Shown piece after piece: positions 35,170-41,940 of a stretch of 64,000 bases of DNA (the stretch's first letter is position 1; the number at the start of each line of letters is the position of its first letter). The position numbers and the translations under genes were made by a program. This DNA comes from Sphingomicrobium sediminis (GTDB lineage: Bacteria; Pseudomonadota; Alphaproteobacteria; Sphingomonadales; Sphingomonadaceae): the NCBI RefSeq assembly GCF_023805295.1, contig NZ_JAMSHT010000001.1, positions 992,001-1,056,000 of the forward strand, written 5' to 3'. A model generated the notes under the pieces. That model worked only from the letters and a program-made list of their open reading frames with translations, did not search any database and was not told where the DNA came from.

Positions 35170-36507
35170 CTACTTCTTACCCTTTTTATCGCGGAAGCGC
35201 TTGGCCGCGCCGTCCAACTGCTTCTGTTCGCCGCGCGCGACGGCAATGGCATCGGCGCTCACATTCTTGGTGACGACGCTGCCTGCACCGATAATCGCGC
35301 CCTCGCCAATGGTGACCGGCGCGACCAATGCGCTGTTCGAGCCAATGAAGGCCCCAGCCCCGATTTGGGTACGATACTTGCCGTATCCGTCATAATTGCA
35401 GGTGATGGTGCCCGCACCGATATTCGCGCCCGCGCCCACCTCGGCATCGCCGAGATAGGTAAGGTGGTTGGCCTTCGCACCCGCACCCAGCACGGCTTTC
35501 TTCATCTCGACGAAATTGCCGACCTTGGAGCCGTCGCGCATGTCCGCGCCGGGCCGCAGCCGGGCATAGGGACCCACTTCGCATTCTTCGCCAACGCTCG
35601 CGCCCTCGAGGTGCGAGAAAGCGCGAATGCGGCTGCCCGTACCGACGCTGACGCCGGGACCGAACACGACATGGGGCTCGATCTCGACATCATTGGCGAT
35701 CTCGGTATCCCAGCTGAAGAAGACGGTCTCGGGCGCGCGGAGCGTGACGCCATTGTCCATGGCTTCCTCACGCTTATGCTCCTGCCATTGCGCTTCGGCG
35801 GCGGCGAGTTCAGCACGGCTATTGATGCCGGTCACCTCTCGCTCGCTGCCTTTTACGACGACCGGCTGCGCGCCCTCGCGCCGCGCGATGCGGACGATGT
35901 CGGGGAGGTAATATTCGCCTGCCTTATTGTCGTTGCCGACCTGGTCGAGCCAGCCGAACAGGCGCGCGCCGTCCACGGCCATGATGCCCGAATTGCACAA
36001 GCGACATTTCAATTGTTCGGGGCTGGCGTCGCGCGCTTCGACCATCTGGTCGATTGTGTCGTCGCCCATGGTTATGATGCGGCCATAGGCCTTGGTGTCC
36101 TCGGGCTCGAAGCCCAAGACGACGATGCCGGGTGCGTCGTCCGCCCCCAGCCGCTCGACCATGCCATGCATCGTTTCGGGCGAGACCATCGGCACGTCGC
36201 CGAAAAGGATGAGGACGGGGCCGGCATGGCCTTCCAACGCCCCCGCGCATTGCTGCACGGCATGTCCGGTCCCCAGCTGCTCTGCCTGTTCGGCAAAGTC
36301 GATGCTGCGCGCTGAAAGCGCTTCTTCCAATTGCTCTTTCCACTGGCCGACCACGACCACCGAGCGCGTCGGCGACATGGCATCGACGCTGCCGAGCAGA
36401 TGCTCGATCATCGGCTTGCCGGCAATGGGGTGGAGCACCTTGTGCAGGCGCGATTTCATCCGCGTGCCTTTGCCCGCGGCCAGGATGATGACGGCGATTT
36501 CACTCAT
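35170..36507 (-). CDS. glmU: Bifunctional UDP-GlcNAc pyrophosphorylase / glucosamine-1-P acetyltransferase
   Basis: Acetylates and then uridylylates glucosamine-1-phosphate. The 445-aa protein has the N-terminal nucleotidyltransferase motif LAAGKGTRMKS, LFGDVPMVSPETM, and a left-handed beta helix of hexapeptide repeats in the C-terminal half (e.g. GAKANHLTYLGDAEVGAGANIGAGTITC split over the repeats). It is a standard length. It is followed without gap by glmS; upstream, 42 bp separate it from the Lys/Ala-rich protein gene. Confidence 0.97.
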   Translation of the reverse strand: MSEIAVIILAAGKGTRMKSRLHKVLHPIAGKPMIEHLLGSVDAMSPTRSVVVVGQWKEQLEEALSARSIDFAEQAEQLGTGHAVQQCAGALEGHAGPVLILFGDVPMVSPETMHGMVERLGADDAPGIVVLGFEPEDTKAYGRIITMGDDTIDQMVEARDASPEQLKCRLCNSGIMAVDGARLFGWLDQVGNDNKAGEYYLPDIVRIARREGAQPVVVKGSEREVTGINSRAELAAAEAQWQEHKREEAMDNGVTLRAPETVFFSWDTEIANDVEIEPHVVFGPGVSVGTGSRIRAFSHLEGASVGEECEVGPYARLRPGADMRDGSKVGNFVEMKKAVLGAGAKANHLTYLGDAEVGAGANIGAGTITCNYDGYGKYRTQIGAGAFIGSNSALVAPVTIGEGAIIGAGSVVTKNVSADAIAVARGEQKQLDGAAKRFRDKKGKK

Positions 36508-36549
36508 GGGCCGACCCCTGCCACGAGGGGCCGCCCTTGACCAGTGGGC

Positions 36550-37077
36550 TCAAGACTTTTTCGCTGCAGGCTTCTTCGCCGGCGCTTTCTTGGGCGCCGG
36601 TTTCTTCTTGGCTGCCGCCTTTTTGGGGGCTGCCTTTTTCGCCGGCGCCTTCTTGGCAGGGGCCTTCTTCGCAGCCGGCTTGGGCGCCGCTTTCTTCGCC
36701 GCGGGCTTCTTGGTCGCTGCCTTCTTCTTGGCGGCGGGCTTCTTCTTGGCAGCCGTTTTCTTCGTTGCGGCCTTCTTCTTGGGCGCTGCCTTCTTGGCCG
36801 GCGCGACCTCGTCTTCCCAATCACCCGACAGCATACGCTGCGCAGCATCGGCGATGCCTTCGGCAATCATCGCGCCGATCTTGGTAGTGGTGGTCATGAC
36901 ATCGGCAGCGGCCTTGTTGGCCTTCGATGCCGCATCGAGGCTCGCTTCCTGGATCTTCTTGCGCGCCTTGGGGCTTGCCGCGAGCGCCGCTGCTGCTGCT
37001 GCCAGCCCTGCAGCAATCACTTCGGGGCTGAGCGCGATATTCTTGATCTTGTCTTTATCTGGTTTCTTCCCGGCCAT
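36550..37077 (-). CDS. Histone H1-like Lys/Ala/Pro-rich protein
   Basis: A 175-aa two-part protein. Residues 1-92 are a helical, alanine-rich domain (ALSPEVIAAGLAAAAAALAA, then SKANKAAADVMTTTTKIG). Residues 93-175 are an almost pure Ala/Lys/Pro tail of KKAA, KKPAA and KKAPA units, like the C-terminal tail of histone H1 and bacterial H1-like nucleoid proteins. DNA or polyphosphate binding is plausible; a phasin-like role near phaR is an alternative. Start chosen at MAGKKPDKD; MEEGK at 37092 is another ATG. Confidence 0.8.
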   Translation of the reverse strand: MAGKKPDKDKIKNIALSPEVIAAGLAAAAAALAASPKARKKIQEASLDAASKANKAAADVMTTTTKIGAMIAEGIADAAQRMLSGDWEDEVAPAKKAAPKKKAATKKTAAKKKPAAKKKAATKKPAAKKAAPKPAAKKAPAKKAPAKKAAPKKAAAKKKPAPKKAPAKKPAAKKS

Positions 37078-37145
37078 TTTTCCCTCCTCCATTGAAAAAC
37101 CTTCAAGGAATCAGACGGTCCGGGGCGCGAAACGTTCCTTGGCCG

Positions 37146-37553
37146 TCAGACCCTGCAATCCTCGATCACCCGCGCGACTTCGGGCCGGCTGGGCATGACG
37201 ATCGGCGCCCGCGCGCCCTGCGTCACTACGAAGCGCCCCCGCGAAAAAGCGATCAGGTCCGCCACCGGGCTCCATGCCGAGAAACGGTTGCCGTCTTCGA
37301 GCGTCACCATGCCTTCGGATGTGCCGACAATGCTCATGCCCTCGTCTGCCAGCAATCCGGTCAGCTCCAGCGTCATCATGCGCGTCGTGCGATTGCAGTG
37401 CAGCACGGCGAGCGACCCCAATGTGGCCCGGCTCTCGACCGCGTCGATCCGCTCATAGTCCCAGCGCGCGGCGACCACTGGCTGCGCGCGGGTCATGTCG
37501 TAGAGATTGGTGGGCTGCTGCGCTGCGATGAGCAGCGCAATGGCAAGGCTCAC
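37146..37553 (-). CDS. Small hypothetical exported protein
   Basis: A 135-aa protein I do not recognise. It starts with GTG (MSLAIALLIAAQQPTN, a short hydrophobic leader that may be a signal) overlapping the phaR stop codon (GTGA). Two cysteines (LHCNRTT and IEDCRV). It is co-directional with phaR, so translation is coupled. No domain assigned. Confidence 0.65.
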   Translation of the reverse strand: MSLAIALLIAAQQPTNLYDMTRAQPVVAARWDYERIDAVESRATLGSLAVLHCNRTTRMMTLELTGLLADEGMSIVGTSEGMVTLEDGNRFSAWSPVADLIAFSRGRFVVTQGARAPIVMPSRPEVARVIEDCRV

Positions 37554-38065
37554 AGCTTGTCGACCTTGGCCTTCAGCGCAGCAAGTTCGGCGCGCAGCTC
37601 GTCGACTTCCTTATGGTCATTGTCCTTGGCGCTGGCGCTCTTTGCTGCACCGCTGCCGCCGGTAAAGGCGGTCGCTGCCGACTGGAACATTTCCATGTTG
37701 CGCTTGGCCATGTCGGTCAGCACGGTCGGATCGAAGGCACCGCCCATCGCCGCCTGCTGCTTCTTGAAGGCGTCCATCGCGGCTTCGAGATAGTTGGGCA
37801 CCGCGCCCTGCATCGCGCCGCCATACATACTGATCAGCTCACGCAGGAACGAGACGGGCAGCATTCCGCCGCCATCGGCCTCTTCCTCGACGATGATCTG
37901 GGTCAGCACCTGATGAGTGATGTCCTCGCCCGACTTGGCATCAACGACTTCGACGTCGCGCCCTTCGCGGATCATCTCCGACAGATCGTCGAGCGTGATG
38001 TAGCTCGACCGTTCGGTGTCGTAGAGACGCCGGTTGGCATATTTTTTGACGATGACTTTGGCCAT
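37550..38065 (-). CDS. phaR: Polyhydroxyalkanoate synthesis repressor PhaR
   Basis: A 171-aa PhaR. The N-terminal domain VIVKKYANRRLYDTERSSYITLDDL and the second conserved part VLTQIIVEEEADGGGMLPVSFLRELISMYG are complete; the C-terminus is a variable helical tail with a coiled-coil-like end. PhaR senses PHA granules and represses phasin genes and itself. Start at MAKVIV. Two GCTGCAGC palindromes lie just upstream. Other PHA genes are not in the window. Confidence 0.95.
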   Translation of the reverse strand: MAKVIVKKYANRRLYDTERSSYITLDDLSEMIREGRDVEVVDAKSGEDITHQVLTQIIVEEEADGGGMLPVSFLRELISMYGGAMQGAVPNYLEAAMDAFKKQQAAMGGAFDPTVLTDMAKRNMEMFQSAATAFTGGSGAAKSASAKDNDHKEVDELRAELAALKAKVDKL

Positions 38066-38083
38066 GTGGCGCCTTTCGAAAAT

Positions 38084-38140
38084 TGCTGCAGCAGCACATA
38101 GCACCGCGCGTTACCGCACTGCAACAAAGCGCTGCAGCAA
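38084..38140. promoter_or_regulatory. Candidate PhaR operators (two GCTGCAGC palindromes)
   Basis: The gap upstream of phaR contains TGCTGCAGCA at 38084-38093 and GCTGCAGCAA at 38131-38140, i.e. the 8-bp palindrome GCTGCAGC twice, 46 bp apart. PhaR proteins studied in other bacteria bind TGC-rich DNA, so autoregulation is likely (inference). Confidence 0.5.
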
Positions 38141-38159
38141 ATTTTTTTGCGCATCTTGC

Positions 38160-38186
38160 GTAACCATCTGCGCGGACCTCCCGAAC
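38160..38186 (+). promoter_or_regulatory. Candidate ECF sigma promoter of the bufferin operon
   Basis: GTAACC at 38160-38165, a 16-bp spacer, then CGAAC at 38182-38186, 58 bp before the bufA ATG. The pattern resembles the bipartite GTAACC...CGAA-type elements known for ECF factors of the SigF/NrsF system, and the operon encodes such a factor at its end. Assigned by eye; the bufA start has AGGGAG at 38230-38235. Confidence 0.55.
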
Positions 38187-38244
38187 AAGAGGGCAGCGGG
38201 GACGCTTTCGCTACCTGCTTCAGTCTCAAAGGGAGCACCAAATT

Positions 38245-38595
38245 ATGAAGATGACCACTGCCACCGCAGCCGCCACGGCGCTGCTCGCACTCGCCGCCTG
38301 CAACAATGCCGAAGAGGCCCCGGCCGCCAATGACGGCGCCGATGTCGCCGAAGCCGGCGCTGCCATGGAAGCCGACGTCCAGGAAGCCTCGGCCGAGCAG
38401 GTCCAGTGCTACGGCGTCGCGCTCGCTGGCAAGAATGACTGCGCTGCGGGCCCCGGCACCAGCTGCGCCGGCACCTCGACCGTCGATTACCAGGGCAATG
38501 CCTGGAAGTATGTCGATGGCGGCGAGGAAGCCTGCAACGAGCTCGGCGGCACGCTGACCGAGCAGGACAATAACGAACCCGGCCTCCCGGCCTAA
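38245..38595 (+). CDS. bufA1: BufA1-type bufferin precursor (DUF2282) with lipobox
   Basis: A 116-aa precursor of a bufferin, a copper-binding RiPP-type metallophore. The core motif [17 protein letters not shown] and SCAG give core cysteines 55, 66, 74 and 97 ([10 protein letters not shown]). BufB/BufC modify Cys residues of such precursors in characterised systems. Unlike typical members, the leader [19 protein letters not shown] ends in a lipobox (LAAC, Cys19) followed by an Ala/Glu-rich linker to residue 52, so the product may be a membrane-anchored lipoprotein. First gene of the operon. Confidence 0.88.
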   Translation: MKMTTATAAATALLALAACNNAEEAPAANDGADVAEAGAAMEADVQEASAEQVQCYGVALAGKNDCAAGPGTSCAGTSTVDYQGNAWKYVDGGEEACNELGGTLTEQDNNEPGLPA

Positions 38596-38703
38596 CCCGT
38601 TCCCCCGGACGGCTGTCCGCCCTCCCCTCTCTCGGCATCGCGACGCGTGGCGAGCGGGGCGGGCAGCCACCCCGGGACCAAAAGAAAGCCAGAGGTTTTC
38701 CAG

Positions 38704-39597
38704 ATGGTCGGCACTCGTTTCACCGCTTCTCAGCCCCCGCTGGCGCCCCGCGCCGGGATCGGCTTGAAGCCCGCTCATTTTCGGCCGCTCCTCGAGCGCC
38801 GGGCGCTGGGCGGCGAGACGGGTGCCGGCCCCCACTGGGTGGAGGTCCACCCGCAAAATTACATGATGGACGGCGGCCCGATGCATCGCTGGCTGACCGC
38901 GATCCGCGCCGATATGCCCGTCAGCATGCACAGCGTCGGACTCTCCATCGGCGATCCCGACGGCCATGATGCGGCCGAGTTAGAGCGCCTCGCCCTTCTC
39001 GTCGACCGCTACGAGCCCGCCATGGTCTCGGACCATCTCAGCTGGTCGAGCCTTGCCGGCGAAGCGATCCCCGATCTCCTGCCGCTGCCGATGACCGAGG
39101 AAAGCCTCGATCATTTCGTGCGCGAAGTGGACATCATCCAGGAGCGCCTCAAACGCCCCATCCTCATCGAGAATCCCAGCCGCATGATTGCCTTCGCCGA
39201 GGATAGCTATGAGGAAGTCGACTTCCTCAAGGCGCTGTCCAAGCGTTCGGGCTGCGGCCTCCTCATCGACGTCAACAACATCCTCGTCGGCCGCACCAAT
39301 GTCGGGCTCGATCCCGAGGCCTATGTCGCCGCCCTGCCCGCCGACGCGATCGGCGAAGTGCATGTCGCCGGCCATACGGTCGAGGAGCATGAGGGCGGCG
39401 CCTTGCTCGCCATCGACGATCACGGCTCGCCCGTCGGCGAGGAATGCTGGACCCTGCTCGAAACGTTGATCGACCGGATCGGCCCCCGCCCGGTGCTGGT
39501 CGAGCGCGACAATGACGTCCCCGAATATGACGAGCTTGCAGCCGAAGCGGCGCGGGCCGATGCTATCCTGATGCGCGAGCTGACCCATGCGGCCTGA
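38704..39597 (+). CDS. bufB: BufB, DUF692 multinuclear iron oxidase
   Basis: A 297-aa MNIO (DUF692) enzyme with a TIM-barrel fold binding iron ions, which converts cysteines of the bufferin precursor. Metal-ligand motifs visible: EVHPQNYMMDGGP, MHSVGLSIG, SDHLSWSS, LIENPSR, DVNNILVGRTNVG, HVAGHTVEEH and DDHGSPVGEE. Start ATG at 38704 (MVGTRF), 108 bp after bufA; the gap holds no clear terminator but could allow a lower level of the enzyme than of the precursor. Overlaps bufC by 11 bp. Confidence 0.92.
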   Translation: MVGTRFTASQPPLAPRAGIGLKPAHFRPLLERRALGGETGAGPHWVEVHPQNYMMDGGPMHRWLTAIRADMPVSMHSVGLSIGDPDGHDAAELERLALLVDRYEPAMVSDHLSWSSLAGEAIPDLLPLPMTEESLDHFVREVDIIQERLKRPILIENPSRMIAFAEDSYEEVDFLKALSKRSGCGLLIDVNNILVGRTNVGLDPEAYVAALPADAIGEVHVAGHTVEEHEGGALLAIDDHGSPVGEECWTLLETLIDRIGPRPVLVERDNDVPEYDELAAEAARADAILMRELTHAA

Positions 39598-40282
39598 CGC
39601 CCAGATCGCCATGCGCACGGCGCTAGAGCGCGGCCCCGCATTCGTTCGCGACGGACTATTTTCCGGCTCGCGCGCCGCACAGCTGCGCGGGCTGAAGGCC
39701 TACGCCAACACGATCAGCCATGCGCGCTTCGTGGCGCTGGAGGAGACCTTCCCGCGCACCCGCGAGATGATGGGGCATGACGCCTTCCACCAGCTTGCCG
39801 AGGCCTTTTTGAGCGCGGACAGCAATCTCCGTGGCCCGATCCGTCTCATCGGATCGGGCTTCCCCGCGCTCGTCCCCGATGCAGCGGCGCGCGACTTGGC
39901 TGCTGCCGAATGGCACTGGCTGGCCGCTCACGGTGCCGCCGAGGCCGAAGCGCTGACGCTGCACTCGATCAAGGAGCTTTCGCCCGAAGTGTTGGTGGCG
40001 ACCGAAGTGTCGCTTCACCCCGCCACGCGCACCGTGATGTTGGAGGCGCCAGAGGATTTAGCTTGGGATGGGATGCCAAAGAGCGACGACCCGATCCTGC
40101 TGCTGACGCGGCCCGATGTCGATGTGCTGCTCCACCGGCTCCCGACATCTGCGGCAGGCCTCTTCGTCCAGCTACGCAGCCCGACCATGCTCGGCTCCCT
40201 GCTCGAAATCGATGCGGACAGCGTCACCACGTTGATCCAGGCCGGCGCCCTCACACGATCCAAGGAAAGCCCCACGACATGA
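39587..40282 (+). CDS. bufC: BufC, DUF2063 partner protein
   Basis: A 231-aa protein of the DUF2063/HvfC-BufC family, the RiPP recognition partner that presents the precursor to BufB. Seen: AAQLRGLKAYANTISHARFVALEETFPRTREMMG in the N-terminal helical domain (split over residues 29-62), then WHWLAAHGA and a C-terminal beta-rich half. It overlaps both bufB and the doxX start (ATGA), so all are coupled. Confidence 0.88.
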   Translation: MRPDAQIAMRTALERGPAFVRDGLFSGSRAAQLRGLKAYANTISHARFVALEETFPRTREMMGHDAFHQLAEAFLSADSNLRGPIRLIGSGFPALVPDAAARDLAAAEWHWLAAHGAAEAEALTLHSIKELSPEVLVATEVSLHPATRTVMLEAPEDLAWDGMPKSDDPILLLTRPDVDVLLHRLPTSAAGLFVQLRSPTMLGSLLEIDADSVTTLIQAGALTRSKESPTT

Positions 40283-40722
40283 AGATTTTCAACGACCTCA
40301 AAAAGGTCGCCAAACGACCCCTCGTCCAGGACATCGTCCTGCTCCTCACCAGGCTCGGCCTTGGCGGTATCTTCTGGGTGTCGGGCCGCACCAAGGTCGA
40401 GGAAGGCAGCCTGCTCGACATCAAGCCGACCACCTACGGCCTGTTCGAAAATCTTTATGGCGGCGTCCCGCTCCTGCCCTCGGACGTGTCGGCAGTGCTC
40501 GCCACCTATGCCGAACATGCGTTGCCGCTGCTCCTCGCCGTGGGTCTCCTCTCACGCTTCGCCGCAGCGGGCCTGTTCGTCATGACCTTGGTCATCCAGC
40601 TTTTCGTCTTCCCCGGCGCCTTCCTCAGCCCGCATCTCGGCTGGTTTGCCTTGGCACTGGTGGTGATGACGCAGGGCCCCGGGCGCTTCAGCCTCGATTA
40701 TCTGCTAGGCAAGAAGGCGTGA
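40279..40722 (+). CDS. DoxX family membrane protein of the bufferin operon
   Basis: A 147-aa DoxX-family protein with four predicted membrane helices: LLLTRLGLGGIFWVSGRTK, the helix around HALPLLLAVGLLSRF, AAGLFVMTLVIQLFVFP and LGWFALALVVMTQ. DoxX proteins accompany many DUF692/DUF2063 loci; a role in electron supply or metal homeostasis is proposed, unproven. Start overlaps the bufC stop (ATGA); its own TGA overlaps the sigma-factor GTG. Confidence 0.88.
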   Translation: MKIFNDLKKVAKRPLVQDIVLLLTRLGLGGIFWVSGRTKVEEGSLLDIKPTTYGLFENLYGGVPLLPSDVSAVLATYAEHALPLLLAVGLLSRFAAAGLFVMTLVIQLFVFPGAFLSPHLGWFALALVVMTQGPGRFSLDYLLGKKA

Positions 40723-41243
40723 TCCTATCGGACGATGATCTTCGCACCCTCATGGGTGCCGGCCAGCAGGGCGACAAACGGTCCTATCGGATCGCGCTTG
40801 CCGCCATGTCGGATTGGCTGGGGCGCTATTTCGCCAAGCGCATCGCCCCGGCCTTGGTCGACGATCTCGTCCAGGACACGTTGATGGCGATCCACGCCAA
40901 GCGCGCCAGCTACGATGCGGCGCGGCCCATTTACCCTTGGCTCGCCGCCATCGCCCGCTATCGCTGGATCGACATGCTGCGCAAACTGTCGCGCCGAGAC
41001 GAGGTGGAGCTGGAAATCGAACCGCCCGTGCCCAGCATGGAAAATCCGGTCCTGGCCAGGCTCAGCATCGACCAGCTGATGGCCCATATCCCGGAGGCGC
41101 AGGCCCATGCCATCACCCTCACCAAGGTCGAGGGACGCTCGATCGCCGAAACCGCGGCGATCACCGGCCAGAGCGAGAGTTCGGTCAAAGTGAATGTTCA
41201 CCGCGGCTTGAAAAAGCTCGCGACCCTAGTTGAAAGCGATTGA
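40719..41243 (+). CDS. sigF: ECF RNA polymerase sigma factor, SigF/NrsF type
   Basis: A 174-aa ECF sigma factor with regions 2 (DDLVQDTLMAIHAKRASYD, PWLAAIARYRWIDMLRKLS) and 4 (TLTKVEGRSIAETAAITGQS, SSVKVNVHRGLKKL). GTG start overlapping doxX. The partner downstream is a NrsF-type membrane anti-sigma factor. Caulobacter SigF controls a related DUF2282/DUF692 operon under metal stress, so I infer the same autoregulation here via the promoter at 38160-38186. Confidence 0.9.
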   Translation: MILSDDDLRTLMGAGQQGDKRSYRIALAAMSDWLGRYFAKRIAPALVDDLVQDTLMAIHAKRASYDAARPIYPWLAAIARYRWIDMLRKLSRRDEVELEIEPPVPSMENPVLARLSIDQLMAHIPEAQAHAITLTKVEGRSIAETAAITGQSESSVKVNVHRGLKKLATLVESD

Positions 41244-41248
41244 ATACC

Positions 41249-41878
41249 ATGAATACCGACAACCTCATCGACCAGCTTGCCGACGATGCCGGGCCCGTCC
41301 GCGCCCTCACTCCGCGCGAGGGGCAATTGCTGCTCGCCGGCGCGGCTGCGCTGACACTCACCATCGTGATCGGCATTGCCGGGCTGCGGCCGCAGCTCAC
41401 CAACGGCACCGCCGATGCGATCAGCCTTGTCGTCACTGCGTTGTTCGGGCTGCTCTCGGTCGCCGCCGGTCTCAGCGCCGTCCGCCTCGCCCAGCCGCAG
41501 GTCGGCGGTGCGCAGGGCGGCGCGGCATGGGTCTTCGCTGCCATGCTGCTCTTCCCCGCAATCTCGGTAATCGAACATGGCATCGGTTCGCCCGACAGCT
41601 CGCTGCCAGAACTCGGCATGCTGTGCCTTGGCTATGGCGCTGCGGCGAGCCTGATCACTGCAGTCGCGCTGACCGCCTTCCTGCGCAAGGGCGCACCCGT
41701 CCTGCCCGAAAAGGCAGGCTTCATGGTCGGCCTTGCCGCGGGCTCCGTGGGCGCCTTTGCGATCACGCTGGAATGCGGCGGCTCTAGCTTTGCGCACCTT
41801 GCCTTCTGGCATGTCGGCATCGTCGCCTTTTGGGCCCTGGTCGGGCGCTTCGGCCTGGCGCACCTGCTGCGCTGGTAG
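41249..41878 (+). CDS. nrsF: NrsF (DUF1109) membrane anti-sigma factor
   Basis: A 209-aa protein with six predicted membrane helices (e.g. LLLAGAAALTLTIVIGIAGL, AISLVVTALFGLLSVAAGLS, AAWVFAAMLLFPAISVI). Two cysteines, 126 (LGMLCLGYG) and 176 (ITLECGGSS), match the pair that senses heavy metals in the Caulobacter homologue. It ends GLAHLLRW. A TTG at 41240 overlapping the sigma stop is an alternative start. Confidence 0.9.
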   Translation: MNTDNLIDQLADDAGPVRALTPREGQLLLAGAAALTLTIVIGIAGLRPQLTNGTADAISLVVTALFGLLSVAAGLSAVRLAQPQVGGAQGGAAWVFAAMLLFPAISVIEHGIGSPDSSLPELGMLCLGYGAAASLITAVALTAFLRKGAPVLPEKAGFMVGLAAGSVGAFAITLECGGSSFAHLAFWHVGIVAFWALVGRFGLAHLLRW

Positions 41879-41940
41879 GCGCGGCCATCGACATTCGCGT
41901 TTGATGCATGTTAGTTTTCCACCTCTTAAGGGGGGCGGAC

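Noticed and set aside
35160..35175. A glmS-type ribozyme/riboswitch before glmS
   Set aside because: glmS abuts glmU directly with no leader, so there is no room for one.
33664..36315. An 883-codon plus-strand frame opposite glmS and glmU
   Set aside because: Antisense to two conserved enzymes; composition typical of a reverse-frame shadow in GC-rich DNA.
36559..36800. Tandem GC-rich repeat tract
   Set aside because: It is the coding repetition of KKAA/KKPA units in the Lys/Ala-rich protein, not a separate repeat element or CRISPR array.
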